A stretch of 64,000 nt of DNA from Sporosarcina sp. FSL W8-0480 (GTDB taxonomy: Bacteria > Bacillota > Bacilli > Bacillales_A > Planococcaceae): NCBI RefSeq assembly GCF_037963765.1, contig NZ_CP150166.1:1805501-1869500 (forward strand), written 5' to 3'. Of this stretch, positions 30,577 to 40,899 are shown in pieces (within the stretch, counting starts at the first letter, position 1; the number at the start of each line of letters is the position of its first letter). The notes beneath the pieces were generated by a model. That model worked only from the letters and a program-made list of their open reading frames with translations. It was not told the origin of the DNA and did not search any database. The translations under genes and the position numbers were made by a program.

Positions 30577-31508
30577 CGAAAATAGCGTTTATTTTCCCGG
30601 GTCAAGGTTCACAATCCGTAGGAATGGGAGAAGAGCTTTTCAACAGTGGTGGAAATTTCCTTGAACGCGCTGATGAAGTATTGCAATTCGGTTTAAGTAA
30701 GTTGATTACAGAAGGACCTCAAGAGGAGCTGACATTAACGTATAATGCGCAGCCCGCACTTTTGACAGTAGGAGCAATGATCGCTTCGAAGCTTGTTGAA
30801 GGCGGCATTACACCTGACTATACGGCAGGACACAGTCTTGGTGAATATACGGCACTTGTTGCTTCAGGAGTTCTATCATTCGAAGATGGAGTTTCAGTTG
30901 TCCATCAACGCGGACTCTTCATGAATGATGCGGTTCCTGCTGGTGAAGGTGCAATGGCAGCCATTCTTGGACTTGACGGAGAGAAACTTCAAGAGGTGAC
31001 AGAAACCATAACAGCAGAAGGAACGCCTGTTCAACCTGCCAACCTAAATTGCCCAGGGCAAATTGTCATTTCTGGCACAAAAGCTGGCGTTGAAAAAGCT
31101 TGTGTGGAACTAAAAGAAGCAGGAGCGAAAAGAGCGATCCCACTAGATGTGAGTGGACCATTCCATTCTTCTCTTATGAAGCCTGCAGCAGAACGTTTGA
31201 AAAATGCTTTGGATGAAGTTGAGATGAAAGACGCTTCTATCCCGGTCGTAGCGAATGTAAATGCAGAAACTGTTTCTGATCGTGAAGAAATCAAGCAGTT
31301 GTTAGTCGAACAACTTTATTCTCCAGTTCGGTGGGAAGATTCTGTCCGTGAACTGATCAACCTTGGAGTTACGCATTTCATCGAATGTGGTCCAGGAAAA
31401 GTACTTAGTGGCCTTGTAAAGAAAATCGATCGATCTGTTACAGTGCTACCAGTCTATGACGAAGAGACATTTCAGGCAGTCATCGATGCAGCGAAAGGGT
31501 GGGATTAA
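30573..31508 (+). CDS. fabD: Malonyl-CoA:ACP transacylase
   Basis: Loads malonyl groups onto acyl carrier protein. The 311-residue protein has the FPGQGSQ N-terminal signature, nucleophile Ser88 in [11 protein letters not shown], and the catalytic His in [10 protein letters not shown]. The start overlaps the plsX stop; fabG starts two bases after its stop. Confidence 0.97.
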   Translation: MTKIAFIFPGQGSQSVGMGEELFNSGGNFLERADEVLQFGLSKLITEGPQEELTLTYNAQPALLTVGAMIASKLVEGGITPDYTAGHSLGEYTALVASGVLSFEDGVSVVHQRGLFMNDAVPAGEGAMAAILGLDGEKLQEVTETITAEGTPVQPANLNCPGQIVISGTKAGVEKACVELKEAGAKRAIPLDVSGPFHSSLMKPAAERLKNALDEVEMKDASIPVVANVNAETVSDREEIKQLLVEQLYSPVRWEDSVRELINLGVTHFIECGPGKVLSGLVKKIDRSVTVLPVYDEETFQAVIDAAKGWD

Positions 31509-31509
31509 G

Positions 31510-32256
31510 ATGGGAAGATTTGAAGGAAAAACGGCGATTGTCACTGGTGCTTCAAGAGGAATCGGCCGTGAGATTGCTATATTATTAGGCCGCGAAGGAG
31601 CTCGAGTGGCCGTCAATTACAGTGGTAGCCGAGAGAAAGCCGAAGAAGTCGTCCAACTGATCAAGGATTCGGGTAGCGATGCATTTGCAATCCAAGCGAA
31701 CGTTTCAGATGCTGATCAAGTGAAACAAATGATTGACGCAACAATGGAAAACTTCGGTTCAATCGACTTCCTCGTTAACAATGCTGGCATCACAAGAGAC
31801 AACCTCTTAATGCGCATGAAAGAGGACGAATGGGATGATGTAATTGACATCAACTTGAAAGGTGTCTTCCTTTGCACAAAGGCTGTCACTCGCCAAATGA
31901 TGAAACAACGTGCAGGGAAAATCGTCAACCTCGCATCAATCGTCGGAGTAATCGGCAATCCAGGACAAGCGAACTATGTTGCAGCAAAAGCAGGCGTCAT
32001 TGGTTTAACAAAGACAACAGCAAGAGAATTGGCAACCCGCAATATCACTGTCAACGCTGTAGCTCCAGGTTTTATAACAACCGACATGACAGACTCTCTT
32101 CCTGAAGAAGTAAAAGAGCAAATGTTAGGCTCCATTCCTTTAGGCAAACTAGGCTCAGCCGAAGACGTAGCTGGAGCTGTAGCTTTCCTATTATCCAACG
32201 ATGCAAACTATATAACAGGACAAACTATTCATGTTGACGGTGGTATGGTAATGTAA
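31510..32256 (+). CDS. fabG: 3-oxoacyl-ACP reductase
   Basis: NADPH-dependent reduction of 3-oxoacyl-ACP in fatty acid elongation. The 248-residue short-chain dehydrogenase shows the cofactor loop [12 protein letters not shown], and the catalytic Asn115, Ser143, Tyr156 and Lys160 (NYVAAKAG). The ATG at 31510 is chosen over an upstream in-frame start at 31456, which lies in fabD; GAAAGGGTG precedes it. A palindromic repeat separates it from acpP. Confidence 0.97.
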   Translation: MGRFEGKTAIVTGASRGIGREIAILLGREGARVAVNYSGSREKAEEVVQLIKDSGSDAFAIQANVSDADQVKQMIDATMENFGSIDFLVNNAGITRDNLLMRMKEDEWDDVIDINLKGVFLCTKAVTRQMMKQRAGKIVNLASIVGVIGNPGQANYVAAKAGVIGLTKTTARELATRNITVNAVAPGFITTDMTDSLPEEVKEQMLGSIPLGKLGSAEDVAGAVAFLLSNDANYITGQTIHVDGGMVM

Positions 32257-32299
32257 TAACCTGTACAGGTTAAACTAATGTTTTGTACCTGGAACTTCC

Positions 32300-32428
32300 G
32301 TTGCTCGAAGTGGAAGGCGGTGACTCCTGCGGGAATAGCATGAGCTGAAGACCCCGCAACGAAGCGAAGCGTAGTGAGGAGGCTGAAGCCATGCCCGCGG
32401 AAAGCGTCCGCCTGCAACGCAGAGCAAC
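32300..32428. repeat. Palindromic interspersed repeat, copy 1
   Basis: About 129 bases bounded by the inverted termini GTTGCTC (32300-32306) and GAGCAAC (32422-32428). The inside contains GGCGGTGACTCCTGCGGGAA, TAGCATGAGCTGAAGACC, GAGGAGGCTGAAGCCATG and GCGGAAAGCGTCCGCC. These blocks recur in the copies at 40057-40185 and 42363-42486. The two halves are imperfect reverse complements, so RNA or single-stranded DNA could fold into a long hairpin. It has no coding capacity. It splits fabG from acpP; acpP keeps its ribosome site 21 bases downstream. Confidence 0.92.
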
Positions 32429-32463
32429 TTTTGCTGATTTTCCATTGAGGGGAGGTGAATGTT

Positions 32464-32697
32464 TTGTCAGTACTTGAACGCGTAACGAAAGTAGTTGTCG
32501 ACCGTCTTGGTGTCGATGAAAGCGAAGTAAAACCTGAAGCTTCTTTCAAAGACGATCTTGGCGCAGACTCTTTGGATGTCGTTGAGCTTGTTATGGAATT
32601 AGAAGATGAATTCGATATGGAAATTTCCGACGACGATGCTGAAAAGATCGGAACAGTCGGTGACGCTGTTAAATATATCGAAGAAAAAGTAAACTAA
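32464..32697 (+). CDS. acpP: Acyl carrier protein
   Basis: Carries growing acyl chains on a phosphopantetheine arm attached to Ser36 in the [13 protein letters not shown] motif. The 77-residue acidic protein is nearly the same as Bacillus ACP. TTG at 32464 is chosen because GGGGAGGTG lies at good spacing; the GTG at 32455 is inside that site. It is separated from fabG by a repeat, so expression may depend on read-through or on a promoter that cannot be picked by eye. Confidence 0.96.
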   Translation: MSVLERVTKVVVDRLGVDESEVKPEASFKDDLGADSLDVVELVMELEDEFDMEISDDDAEKIGTVGDAVKYIEEKVN

Positions 32698-32766
32698 TTT
32701 ACTTTATTCGTAAAACCGAAAAAATGGGCTCATTAATACTTCAACTAATATGAATGAATTACCATC

Positions 32767-32820
32767 GAGATGCTTTCTTCCTTTCTTAAACCAAGAAAAG
32801 GAACGGAAGTATCTCTTTTC
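32767..32820 (+). terminator. Terminator after acpP
   Basis: A long imperfect hairpin: GAGATGCTT...CTTTCTT (32767-32787) pairs with AAGAAAAGG...AAGTATCTC (32793-32815), followed by TTTTCGGTTTTG. Confidence 0.8.
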
Positions 32821-32824
32821 GGTT

Positions 32825-32853
32825 TTGCATGTAAGGCACGAACCATGTAAAAT
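32825..32853 (+). promoter_or_regulatory. Promoter for rnc-smc-ftsY
   Basis: TTGCAT at 32825-32830 and TAAAAT at 32848-32853 with a 17-base spacer, 34 bases before the rnc start and just after the acpP terminator. Confidence 0.65.
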
Positions 32854-32886
32854 TAAGAGAACTACGAAGTGAAAGGCAGAATCGCG

Positions 32887-33648
32887 ATGAACAATAAACA
32901 GAAATACAAATATGCCTCCTCGCTACTTCCAGTCGAAGTGAGAAGAAAATTTAAAGGGCTCCAAGATCGACTTTCCATCCAATTTAAAGATGAGTCACTC
33001 CTTTATAACGCATTTACACATTCTTCCTATGTAAATGAACATCGTCGTAAAAATTTCTCGGACAACGAAAGACTTGAATTCTTAGGCGATGCTGTATTGG
33101 AGTTAGGCGTTTCCCGTTTTCTTTTTGCCACCGAACCGGATATGAGCGAAGGCGAGCTGACAAAACTTAGAGCGGCAATTGTCTGTGAGCCCTCACTGGT
33201 GAAATTCTCAAATGAACTTGATTTCGGGGACTTTATCTTATTAGGCAAAGGGGAAGAACAAACAGGTGGTAGAACGCGTCCAGCCTTGTTAGCTGACGTT
33301 TTTGAAGCGTTCATCGGGGCATTATTTTTAGATCAAGGAATGGAATCAGTGACTACATTCCTGGAACAAGTAGTTTTTCCGAAAATTGGAGACGGTGCTT
33401 TTTCGCATGTGATGGATTATAAGAGTCGCCTACAGGAGATTGTTCAACAAACCAATCATGGCAACCTGAATTACGAGATTGTTGAAGAGAAGGGTCCTGC
33501 GCATGCGAAAAAGTTTGTCACCGTCGTTAGATTGGAAAATCGTGAATTAGGGACAGGTATTGGAAGGTCGAAAAAAGAAGCCGAGCAGGATGCGGCCCGT
33601 CAAGCCATTCAAGTATTAAAAGGCATTGAGGCCGAAGGAGAGAACTGA
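32887..33648 (+). CDS. rnc: Ribonuclease III
   Basis: Cleaves double-stranded RNA in rRNA, scRNA and mRNA processing. The 253-residue protein has the signature [12 protein letters not shown] from residue 61, a C-terminal double-strand RNA-binding domain (about 180-250, ending [16 protein letters not shown]), and the usual Bacillales length. The ATG at 32887 is preferred; a GTG at 32869 is an in-frame alternative adding six residues. It is two bases from smc. Confidence 0.96.
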   Translation: MNNKQKYKYASSLLPVEVRRKFKGLQDRLSIQFKDESLLYNAFTHSSYVNEHRRKNFSDNERLEFLGDAVLELGVSRFLFATEPDMSEGELTKLRAAIVCEPSLVKFSNELDFGDFILLGKGEEQTGGRTRPALLADVFEAFIGALFLDQGMESVTTFLEQVVFPKIGDGAFSHVMDYKSRLQEIVQQTNHGNLNYEIVEEKGPAHAKKFVTVVRLENRELGTGIGRSKKEAEQDAARQAIQVLKGIEAEGEN

Positions 33649-33650
33649 TT

Positions 33651-36600
33651 GTGTTTCTAAAAAGAGTAGAGATTATAGGATTTAAATCATTCGCCGAGCG
33701 GATTGGGATTGATTTTGTACCGGGCGTCACCGCTATCGTCGGACCGAATGGCAGTGGGAAAAGCAATATCACTGATGCAATCCGTTGGGTGCTTGGTGAA
33801 CAATCGGCAAAATCCCTTCGGGGTGCGAAAATGGAAGATGTCATTTTTGCGGGTAGTGATTCAAGGAAGCCGCTGAATTATGCGGAAGTTACGTTGATCC
33901 TTGATAACACAAACGGCCTTTTTCCGCTGGATTACACGGAAATTAGTGTAAGCCGACGCGTTTTTCGCTCGGGTGAAAGTAATTATTTATTGAACGGTCA
34001 GCAATGCAGACTAAAAGATATTAACGATGTCTTCATGGATTCAGGTTTGGGAAAAGAAGCTTTTTCAATCATTTCCCAAGGCCGGGTAGATGAAATTCTG
34101 AATAGCCGTCCGGAAGACAGAAGGAGTATTTTTGACGAAGCTGCAGGTGTTTTGAAGTATAAGACAAGGAAGCGGAAAGCTGAACATAAGCTCTTTGAAA
34201 CTGAAGATAATTTAGATCGTGTTCTTGATATATTAAAAGAACTCGATAATCGAATTGGGCCACTTGAAAAAAATGCGAAGGCAGCCGAAAAACACGGGGT
34301 TTTGTCCTCGGAAATCAGGGAAGCTGATGTCCGTCTCCTGAATTTTGATGGTGCGATTTTACGGGATGAAATTATTACGAAGACAAAATCACTGGAAGAG
34401 AAACGAGTCCAACGTGAAGGTTTTGAAAAAGAAATCGCAAATGCCGAGCAACAGTCCAATTTATTAAAATCCCAATTGGCGGAAACGGATCGGAAAATTG
34501 AAATGCTCCAAAAACAATTGGTTGAAATAAGCGCCGAAACCGAGAGATGGGAAGGACGCCGACTATTAACTCTCGAAAAACAAAGGAACACAAAAGAACA
34601 TATCAACCGCATAAACAATGAATTAGGGATTGCTCAAAAGGATAAAGAAGATATCATCGTTAAGATAGCTGCGATGAATGAGAAAATGGAAATTACTTCT
34701 TCAGATTTAAATAAGATACAAATTGAAATGAATGAGATTTCCCAAATTCTGAAAAGATCCGTTAAAGAAACCGAAGAAGAAATCAATGAGCTGAAATCGT
34801 CTTATATCGATCTTTTAAATGAAGAAGCGACAGTGAGAAACGATTTGAAACATATCGATGAACGTTTGCAGGGGGAGAAGTCCTCTGCGGAAAGAATTGT
34901 TGAACAAACAACAGTCTTAAATCGTAAACTTAATGAGTTGATCGAAAAACGATCAGATCTATTGACCATTAAAGCTTCATTGAATGAAAAAATAGCTCAA
35001 GCTGAAGCTGCATACAACAATTCTAATGGACTTTTACAGGAATCTGAAAATGATTTGAGAAACCAACAGCAATTCATGCAAACTGCAATGAACAAGCAAT
35101 CTGAAATGCAAGGAAGATTGCGTGCACTTAAAAGTTTGGAGGCTGACTTTTCAGGTTTCTATTCCGGCGTTAGGGCAGTGTTAGTCGCAAATAAAGAAGG
35201 TCAATTACCCGGAGTGGATGGGGCAGTCGCGGAACTTATCAGTGTAGATGATCCGTACATCAAAGCTGTTGAGACTGCTTTAGGTGGTGCCATGCAGCAT
35301 ATCGTAACGGCATCCGAAGCTGAAGCACGAAATGCTATTGGTTATTTGAAAAAGAAAAATGCGGGTCGTGCAACATTCTTACCTCGAGACGTTATAAAAT
35401 CGAGAAAAATTGCACCTGCATCTATTCGTATTGTTGAGAGGCACCCTGAATTCATTGGAACAGCAGATCAACTTGTGAAAACAGAACCTGTATTTACAGC
35501 CATCATTGAAAATCTTTTAGGCATGACGTTAGTCGCGAAGACATTATCAGGTGCATCGGCCATTGCAAAAACATTAGGATACAAGTTTAGGATAGTTACC
35601 CTTGACGGGGATGTGGTCAACGCTGGTGGTTCCCTGACAGGTGGTGGTGCAAAGGGACAATCAACTGTGTTTTCACGGAAAGCTGAATTGGAAGCACTAA
35701 TTTCACAGCTTGAAAGAATGGAAGCTTCCATAAAAACTGCAACGATAAAAATGGGCGAATCCAAAATGACAGTTGCGCAGCATATGCACGATGCTGAAAA
35801 ATTCCGCAAACAGTTAGAGGGTATCCGTGAAGAAATGTCTTCAATCGATTCTAATATTCGAGAACTGGATGTTGAAGTCAGAACAATCGAATCAGAAATT
35901 TTCATTGCTGAAAAAGGAAGGGCTGGTTCGGAAAATCTTGGTTCCGAGTTAACAAAGCGAAAAACCGAATTGATTGAAAAACATATCTCGATTAAAACTT
36001 CACTTGAGTCGACACAAAAGGAAGTAGAAACATTAGAGCGGTTGGCCTCCGATAGACGGAACGAAGAAGCTGCTCTCATAGCAAGAAATGGAGAACTACG
36101 GGAAAAGGCCGCAATATTTCGGGAGCAAAAAGGACATCAGCAGTCCTTGATGGAAGAAATGAACAGGACGCTTGCCCAATTAGATCAAAGAATCTCTACC
36201 CTTGTTGCTGAGCAACTTCTTTATTCTGAGGATGAAAATGGCATCGAACTGTCACCGGAAGAGATATCTTCACGAATAGAGAAATCCACAATGGAAAAAG
36301 CGACGATTGAACAAACATTGTCGAATGAAAGGACAACAAGGAATCGACTTTCAGACGGCTTAAAACAGCAAGAGGATTCATTGAAAAGTTTGCGTACCGA
36401 GGAAAATAAAGCTGTTTCTGCATTTAATGAAATAAATGTGGCCGTTTCACGTCTTGAAGTAAAATATGAATCTATCACAAACCGGTTATTGGATGAGTAT
36501 GGGCTGTACCCTGACTTTGATTACGGTGAAGATTTTAATGTGGAAATGACAAGGAATCGTGTTGAGCAACTAAAGAGTGAACTGGATTCGATAGGTTCAG

Positions 36601-37208
36601 TGAACCCAGGTGCTATTCAAGAGTTCCAGGAAGTATCTGAACGTCATGCATTTTTAACAGAGCAACGGAATGATCTTTTGGAGGCCAAAAATACGTTAAA
36701 CGCAGCAATGTCAGAAATGGATCAAGAAATGGAAATGCGATTCGGTACAACATTTAATGCAGTTAGAAATCGGTTCCATTCTGTATTCAAGGAGATGTTC
36801 GGTGGAGGGGATGCGGATTTGATCCTTACGCAACCAGATAACTTGCTGGAAACGGGAGTTGAAATCGTTGCAAGACCCCCTGGTAAGAAGCTTCAGAACC
36901 TTAGTCTTTTATCGGGAGGAGAACGTGCCCTTACTGCGATTACTTTACTGTTTTCCATCATCGAAGTGCGTCCAGTCCCGTTCTGTATTTTGGACGAAGT
37001 TGAAGCGGCACTCGACGAAGCAAATGTCATCCGTTACAGTAAGTACTTGAAGAAGTTCTCTAACAATACTCAATTCATCGTTATCACCCATCGAAAGGGT
37101 ACAATGGAAGGTGCGGATGTCCTTTACGGTGTGACAATGCAGGAATCTGGCGTCTCAAAATTGATTTCAGTACAATTGTCTGAAGTGCCTGCCGAAATAG
37201 TAGGGTAG
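33651..37208 (+). CDS. smc: Chromosome segregation protein SMC
   Basis: ATPase that forms the condensin core with ScpA and ScpB and loads at parS/origin. The 1185-residue protein has Walker A GPNGSGKS at 31-38, a long coiled coil, a hinge domain (about 515-640, with GVDGAVAELI and LTGGGAKGQS), a second coiled coil, and the ABC signature LSGGERALTAI near 1087. Walker B ILDEVEAALDEAN follows. The start is GTG two bases after the rnc stop, with GAAGGAGAG upstream. Confidence 0.98.
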   Translation: MFLKRVEIIGFKSFAERIGIDFVPGVTAIVGPNGSGKSNITDAIRWVLGEQSAKSLRGAKMEDVIFAGSDSRKPLNYAEVTLILDNTNGLFPLDYTEISVSRRVFRSGESNYLLNGQQCRLKDINDVFMDSGLGKEAFSIISQGRVDEILNSRPEDRRSIFDEAAGVLKYKTRKRKAEHKLFETEDNLDRVLDILKELDNRIGPLEKNAKAAEKHGVLSSEIREADVRLLNFDGAILRDEIITKTKSLEEKRVQREGFEKEIANAEQQSNLLKSQLAETDRKIEMLQKQLVEISAETERWEGRRLLTLEKQRNTKEHINRINNELGIAQKDKEDIIVKIAAMNEKMEITSSDLNKIQIEMNEISQILKRSVKETEEEINELKSSYIDLLNEEATVRNDLKHIDERLQGEKSSAERIVEQTTVLNRKLNELIEKRSDLLTIKASLNEKIAQAEAAYNNSNGLLQESENDLRNQQQFMQTAMNKQSEMQGRLRALKSLEADFSGFYSGVRAVLVANKEGQLPGVDGAVAELISVDDPYIKAVETALGGAMQHIVTASEAEARNAIGYLKKKNAGRATFLPRDVIKSRKIAPASIRIVERHPEFIGTADQLVKTEPVFTAIIENLLGMTLVAKTLSGASAIAKTLGYKFRIVTLDGDVVNAGGSLTGGGAKGQSTVFSRKAELEALISQLERMEASIKTATIKMGESKMTVAQHMHDAEKFRKQLEGIREEMSSIDSNIRELDVEVRTIESEIFIAEKGRAGSENLGSELTKRKTELIEKHISIKTSLESTQKEVETLERLASDRRNEEAALIARNGELREKAAIFREQKGHQQSLMEEMNRTLAQLDQRISTLVAEQLLYSEDENGIELSPEEISSRIEKSTMEKATIEQTLSNERTTRNRLSDGLKQQEDSLKSLRTEENKAVSAFNEINVAVSRLEVKYESITNRLLDEYGLYPDFDYGEDFNVEMTRNRVEQLKSELDSIGSVNPGAIQEFQEVSERHAFLTEQRNDLLEAKNTLNAAMSEMDQEMEMRFGTTFNAVRNRFHSVFKEMFGGGDADLILTQPDNLLETGVEIVARPPGKKLQNLSLLSGGERALTAITLLFSIIEVRPVPFCILDEVEAALDEANVIRYSKYLKKFSNNTQFIVITHRKGTMEGADVLYGVTMQESGVSKLISVQLSEVPAEIVG

Positions 37209-37232
37209 ACAAGTTGAAAAGGAGAGAGTGGA

Positions 37233-38222
37233 TTGTCATTTTTTAAGAAACTGAAAGAGAAGATTACTGGAACAAACGAAGCTGTAACAGAGAAATTCAA
37301 AGATGGGCTTACGAAGACCCGTGATTCATTCACATCTAAAGTCAATGATCTTGTAGCCCGCTTCCGTGAAGTGGACGAGGAGTTTTTTGAAGAGTTAGAG
37401 GAACTTTTATTGCAAGCTGACGTTGGCGTTGAAACAGTGATGGAACTTGTTGATCAGCTAAGATGGGAAGTTAAACGTAAAAACATTAAAACTACAGATG
37501 GTATTCAATCGGTCATTTCCGAAAAGTTGGTGGAAATCTACAAAGCTGGCGAGGAACTTGATACTGAGCTGAATATGCAAGATGAGTTGACAGTTATCTT
37601 AATGGTCGGTGTCAACGGAGTCGGGAAAACAACAACGATCGGTAAACTTGCAGCCCGTCTGAAAGAAGAAGGAAAAACAGTAATGCTTGCGGCGGGGGAC
37701 ACATTCCGTGCCGGCGCGATTGACCAACTTGTAGTTTGGGGCGAACGGGTCGGTGTGGAAGTAATCCGTCAATCGGAAGGATCTGACCCAGCGGCAGTCA
37801 TGTATGATGCAATTCGTGCGGCGAAAAATCGTAAGGTAGATGTCCTCATATGTGACACGGCCGGCCGTTTGCAAAACAAAGTGAACTTGATGAATGAATT
37901 GGAAAAAGTTCACCGGGTGATCGGTAAGGAGATTGAAGGAGCACCGCATGAAGTCCTGCTTGCGCTCGATGCAACGACTGGACAAAATGCTTTGATTCAA
38001 GCGCAGACTTTTAAAGAAGCAACTAATGTAACTGGTATCGTTTTAACGAAGTTGGACGGTACAGCCAAGGGTGGGATCGTTTTGGCGATTCGCAATAAGC
38101 TGAATATCCCTGTTAAATTCGTAGGACTTGGTGAGGGAATGGATGATTTACAACCATTCGATCCTGAGAAATATGTATATGGACTTTTCGCAGAAGGATT
38201 GGAAAAAGAAGCGGAGGAATAA
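37233..38222 (+). CDS. ftsY: Signal recognition particle receptor FtsY
   Basis: Membrane-associated SRP GTPase receptor that docks Ffh-bound ribosomes. The 329-residue protein lacks the long acidic A domain of E. coli, as usual in Bacillales. It has the N domain, then GVNGVGKTTTIGKLA near 125, DTFRAGA, DTAGRLQ and TKLDGTAKGG. The start is TTG at 37233 with AAAAGGAGAG upstream, giving MSFFKKLKEK. The rnc-smc-ftsY order is conserved. Confidence 0.97.
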   Translation: MSFFKKLKEKITGTNEAVTEKFKDGLTKTRDSFTSKVNDLVARFREVDEEFFEELEELLLQADVGVETVMELVDQLRWEVKRKNIKTTDGIQSVISEKLVEIYKAGEELDTELNMQDELTVILMVGVNGVGKTTTIGKLAARLKEEGKTVMLAAGDTFRAGAIDQLVVWGERVGVEVIRQSEGSDPAAVMYDAIRAAKNRKVDVLICDTAGRLQNKVNLMNELEKVHRVIGKEIEGAPHEVLLALDATTGQNALIQAQTFKEATNVTGIVLTKLDGTAKGGIVLAIRNKLNIPVKFVGLGEGMDDLQPFDPEKYVYGLFAEGLEKEAEE

Positions 38223-38265
38223 GTGTACAATCTCCTTCCGCTTATACTTTATCAAGTAAATTCAC

Positions 38266-38294
38266 TTGACAGTTCATGCGAGGAATATTAAGAT
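38266..38294 (+). promoter_or_regulatory. Promoter for ylxM-ffh
   Basis: Perfect TTGACA at 38266-38271 and TAAGAT at 38289-38294 with a 17-base spacer, about 20 bases before the ylxM start. Confidence 0.75.
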
Positions 38295-38315
38295 GGGCAG
38301 AGGGGGCGGGGCGGG

Positions 38316-38645
38316 ATGCTTGAAAAAACGACACGCGTTAACTTCCTCTATGATTTCTATCAGACTTTGTTGACCGATAAGCAGCGTGTTTACATGCAGC
38401 TCTACTATCTTGATGATCTTTCACTTGGTGAAATTGCCGAGGAATACGGGGTGTCAAGGCAAGCGGTCTACGACAATGTCCGAAGAACGGAAGCTATGCT
38501 CGAAGACTATGAAAATAAATTGAATCTTTTTTCGAAATTCCAAAAAAGGATGGAGCTTGTCGATGAACTTGAACAGCTTGTGGCTGATTGTAGTTCATCC
38601 GAAAAAGTGCGGAACTTGTTGAACGCACTGAAAGAACATGACTAA
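38316..38645 (+). CDS. ylxM: YlxM family putative DNA-binding protein
   Basis: A 109-residue UPF0122 protein found next to ffh across Firmicutes; it has been linked to SRP function in streptococci, but its role is unclear. The sequence shows a sigma-70 region 4-like helix-turn-helix ([23 protein letters not shown]) followed by an acidic helix. The start follows GGGCGGGGCGGG, an unusually G-rich ribosome site. ffh starts 27 bases downstream. Confidence 0.92.
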   Translation: MLEKTTRVNFLYDFYQTLLTDKQRVYMQLYYLDDLSLGEIAEEYGVSRQAVYDNVRRTEAMLEDYENKLNLFSKFQKRMELVDELEQLVADCSSSEKVRNLLNALKEHD

Positions 38646-38672
38646 AAAGAACATGAGTAGGGGGCTCTATGC

Positions 38673-40028
38673 ATGGCATTTGAAGGTTTGGCCCAGCGCC
38701 TGCAAGGGACGCTTCAGAAAATAAAGGGCAAAGGTAAAATCAGTGAGGCAGACGTCAAGGAAATGATGCGTGAAGTGCGATTCGCACTAATCGAAGCTGA
38801 CGTCAACTTGAAAGTCGTTAAGGAATTTGTAAAAACAGTGAGTGAGCGGGCAGTCGGTCAAGATGTCATGAAGAGTTTGACACCTGGCCAACAAGTCGTG
38901 AAAATCGTTAAAGATGAATTGACGAATCTAATGGGTGGAGAACAGAATCCTATCCAATTCGCGAGGAAATCTCCAACCGTTATCATGATGGTCGGTTTGC
39001 AAGGTGCTGGTAAAACGACGACTACTGGAAAACTTGCGACAGTTCTTCGTAAACGTCATAATAAAAAACCATTATTAGTTGCTGCGGACGTCTACCGTCC
39101 TGCTGCAATCCAGCAACTACAAACGTTAGGCAAACAATTGACGCTTCCTGTCTTTTCATTAGGAACTGACGTGTCTCCAGTTGAAATCGCACGTCAAGCA
39201 CTTGAAGAAGCTGCGAAAGAACATCATGATGTCGTCATCATTGATACAGCGGGACGTTTGCATGTCGATGAGAAACTGATGCAAGAGCTTAAGGATATTC
39301 AGGCTCTCAGCAAACCCGACGAAGTATTCCTTGTTGTAGATGCGATGACTGGACAAGACGCAGTCAATGTCGCTAAATCCTTTGATGAAACATTAGGCAT
39401 TACTGGTGTCGTTTTAACTAAATTAGACGGCGACACTCGTGGTGGAGCTGCATTATCCATCCGTTCCGTTACTCAAAAACCAATTAAATTCGTCGGTATG
39501 GGTGAAAAGATGGATGCCCTTGAACCATTCCATCCCGAGCGTATGGCATCCCGAATTTTAGGGATGGGCGATGTTATGTCTCTTATTGAAAAGGCTCAGG
39601 AAAGCGTTGACGAGGAGAAAGCGAAAGAACTTGAACAGAAGTTCCGCACGCAAACCTTCACACTCGATGACTTTTTGGACCAACTTCAACAAGTGAAAAA
39701 AATGGGGCCTCTCGACGAGATTCTAAAAATGATGCCAGGTTTCAATAAAATCAAAGGTCTCGAAAACGCCCAAGTAGACGAAAGTCAAATGGGACGCGTT
39801 GAGGCTGTCATTCGATCTATGACAACGGCGGAGAGAACAACTCCAGAAATCATCAACGCAAACAGAAAGAAAAGAATTGCAAAAGGGTCAGGAACCTCCA
39901 TACAGGAAGTGAATCGACTTTTGAAGCAATTTGAAGACATGAAGAAAATGGTCAAACAAATGACCAACATGCAACAAAAGGGCAAAAAGAAAATGAAAAT
40001 GCCAGGATTCGACTCTTTCTTTAGATAA
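38673..40028 (+). CDS. ffh: Signal recognition particle protein Ffh (SRP54)
   Basis: Binds signal sequences on nascent chains and 4.5S/scRNA, then docks to FtsY. The 451-residue protein has an N domain, G domain (GLQGAGKTTTTGKLA from about 107, DVYRPAAIQQL, DTAGRLH, TKLDGDTRGGAAL) and a methionine-rich C-terminal M domain (MPGFNKIKG, MKKMVKQMTNMQQKGKKKMKMPG). The ATG at 38673 follows GTAGGGGG. A palindromic repeat lies immediately downstream. Confidence 0.98.
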   Translation: MAFEGLAQRLQGTLQKIKGKGKISEADVKEMMREVRFALIEADVNLKVVKEFVKTVSERAVGQDVMKSLTPGQQVVKIVKDELTNLMGGEQNPIQFARKSPTVIMMVGLQGAGKTTTTGKLATVLRKRHNKKPLLVAADVYRPAAIQQLQTLGKQLTLPVFSLGTDVSPVEIARQALEEAAKEHHDVVIIDTAGRLHVDEKLMQELKDIQALSKPDEVFLVVDAMTGQDAVNVAKSFDETLGITGVVLTKLDGDTRGGAALSIRSVTQKPIKFVGMGEKMDALEPFHPERMASRILGMGDVMSLIEKAQESVDEEKAKELEQKFRTQTFTLDDFLDQLQQVKKMGPLDEILKMMPGFNKIKGLENAQVDESQMGRVEAVIRSMTTAERTTPEIINANRKKRIAKGSGTSIQEVNRLLKQFEDMKKMVKQMTNMQQKGKKKMKMPGFDSFFR

Positions 40029-40056
40029 TTTCTTGTTAGTGTTAAAAGGAAGTTCC

Positions 40057-40185
40057 GTTGATTGTAGCGTAAGGCGGCGACTCCTGCCGGAATAGCATGA
40101 GCTGAAGGCCCCGCAACGTAGCAACGCGGAGTGAGGAGACTGAAGCCATGCCGGCGGAAAGCGTCCGCCTGAAGCGGAAATCAAC
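40057..40185. repeat. Palindromic interspersed repeat, copy 2
   Basis: 129 bases bounded by GTTGATT (40057-40063) and AATCAAC (40179-40185), sharing the internal blocks of copy 1. The right arm GCGGAAAGCGTCCGCC folds on itself and on the left arm GGCGGCGACTCC. It begins 29 bases after the ffh stop and may serve as its transcription end, since no ordinary terminator is seen. Confidence 0.92.
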
Positions 40186-40213
40186 ACTATTTTTAGGTGT
40201 TAAGAAAAAACAC

Positions 40214-40245
40214 TTTACAAACATGAAAAACCTTGATAATATACT
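40214..40245 (+). promoter_or_regulatory. Promoter for rpsP
   Basis: TTTACA at 40214-40219 and TAATAT at 40237-40242 (17-base spacer), overlapping TATACT at 40240-40245. It lies about 40 bases before the rpsP start and right after repeat copy 2. Confidence 0.6.
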
Positions 40246-40256
40246 ATCTTGTGTGA

Positions 40257-40553
<297 letters not shown>

Positions 40554-40567
40554 TCAGGAGGGTGGAC

Positions 40568-40801
40568 ATGAAGCAGCTGATTGAAACGATTGTCAAACCT
40601 TTAGTCGATCATCCCGGAGATGTGCAGGTCGATAAAGATGAACAACATCATCGAGTCACTTACAAACTTTCCGTCAATCCCGAAGATATGGGAAAAGTGA
40701 TCGGAAAGCAGGGACGTGTTGCGAAAGCGATACGAACTATTGTTTACTCAGCAGCAGGCAGTCACCACGGTAAGAAAGTTTACCTTGATATCATTGACTG
40801 A
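40568..40801 (+). CDS. khpA: KH-domain RNA-binding protein KhpA
   Basis: Small KH protein (YlqC family) that in relatives pairs with KhpB/Jag and affects cell division and small RNAs. The 77-residue protein has the GxxG loop in GKVIGKQGRVAKAIR. The ATG at 40568 is preferred over a GTG at 40562 that falls inside AGGAGGGTG. It sits between rpsP and rimM as expected, but the ylqD gene that usually follows is absent. Confidence 0.92.
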   Translation: MKQLIETIVKPLVDHPGDVQVDKDEQHHRVTYKLSVNPEDMGKVIGKQGRVAKAIRTIVYSAAGSHHGKKVYLDIID

Positions 40802-40867
40802 TTGAAAGCGAAAGCAAAAGATCAGACTAAACTACAGGCTCATCGGAACCTTTCCGAAAACCTGTGC

Positions 40868-40899
40868 AAAAGGAGGGAGCTCATGTTCCCTCCTTTTTT
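40868..40899 (+). terminator. Terminator between khpA and rimM
   Basis: A perfect 11-bp stem (40868-40878 with 40887-40897), 8-base loop and a T6 run. rimM begins only 33 bases later, so rimM-trmD may rely on read-through or on a promoter inside this short gap. Confidence 0.88.

Noticed and set aside
33998-34618. 206-codon minus-strand ORF inside smc
   Set aside because: Antisense shadow of a strongly supported gene, with biased composition and no family resemblance.
35468-36079. 203-codon minus-strand ORF inside smc
   Set aside because: Antisense shadow of the SMC coiled coil; Ser-rich composition reflects reverse reading of Glu/Leu codons and there is no ribosome site.
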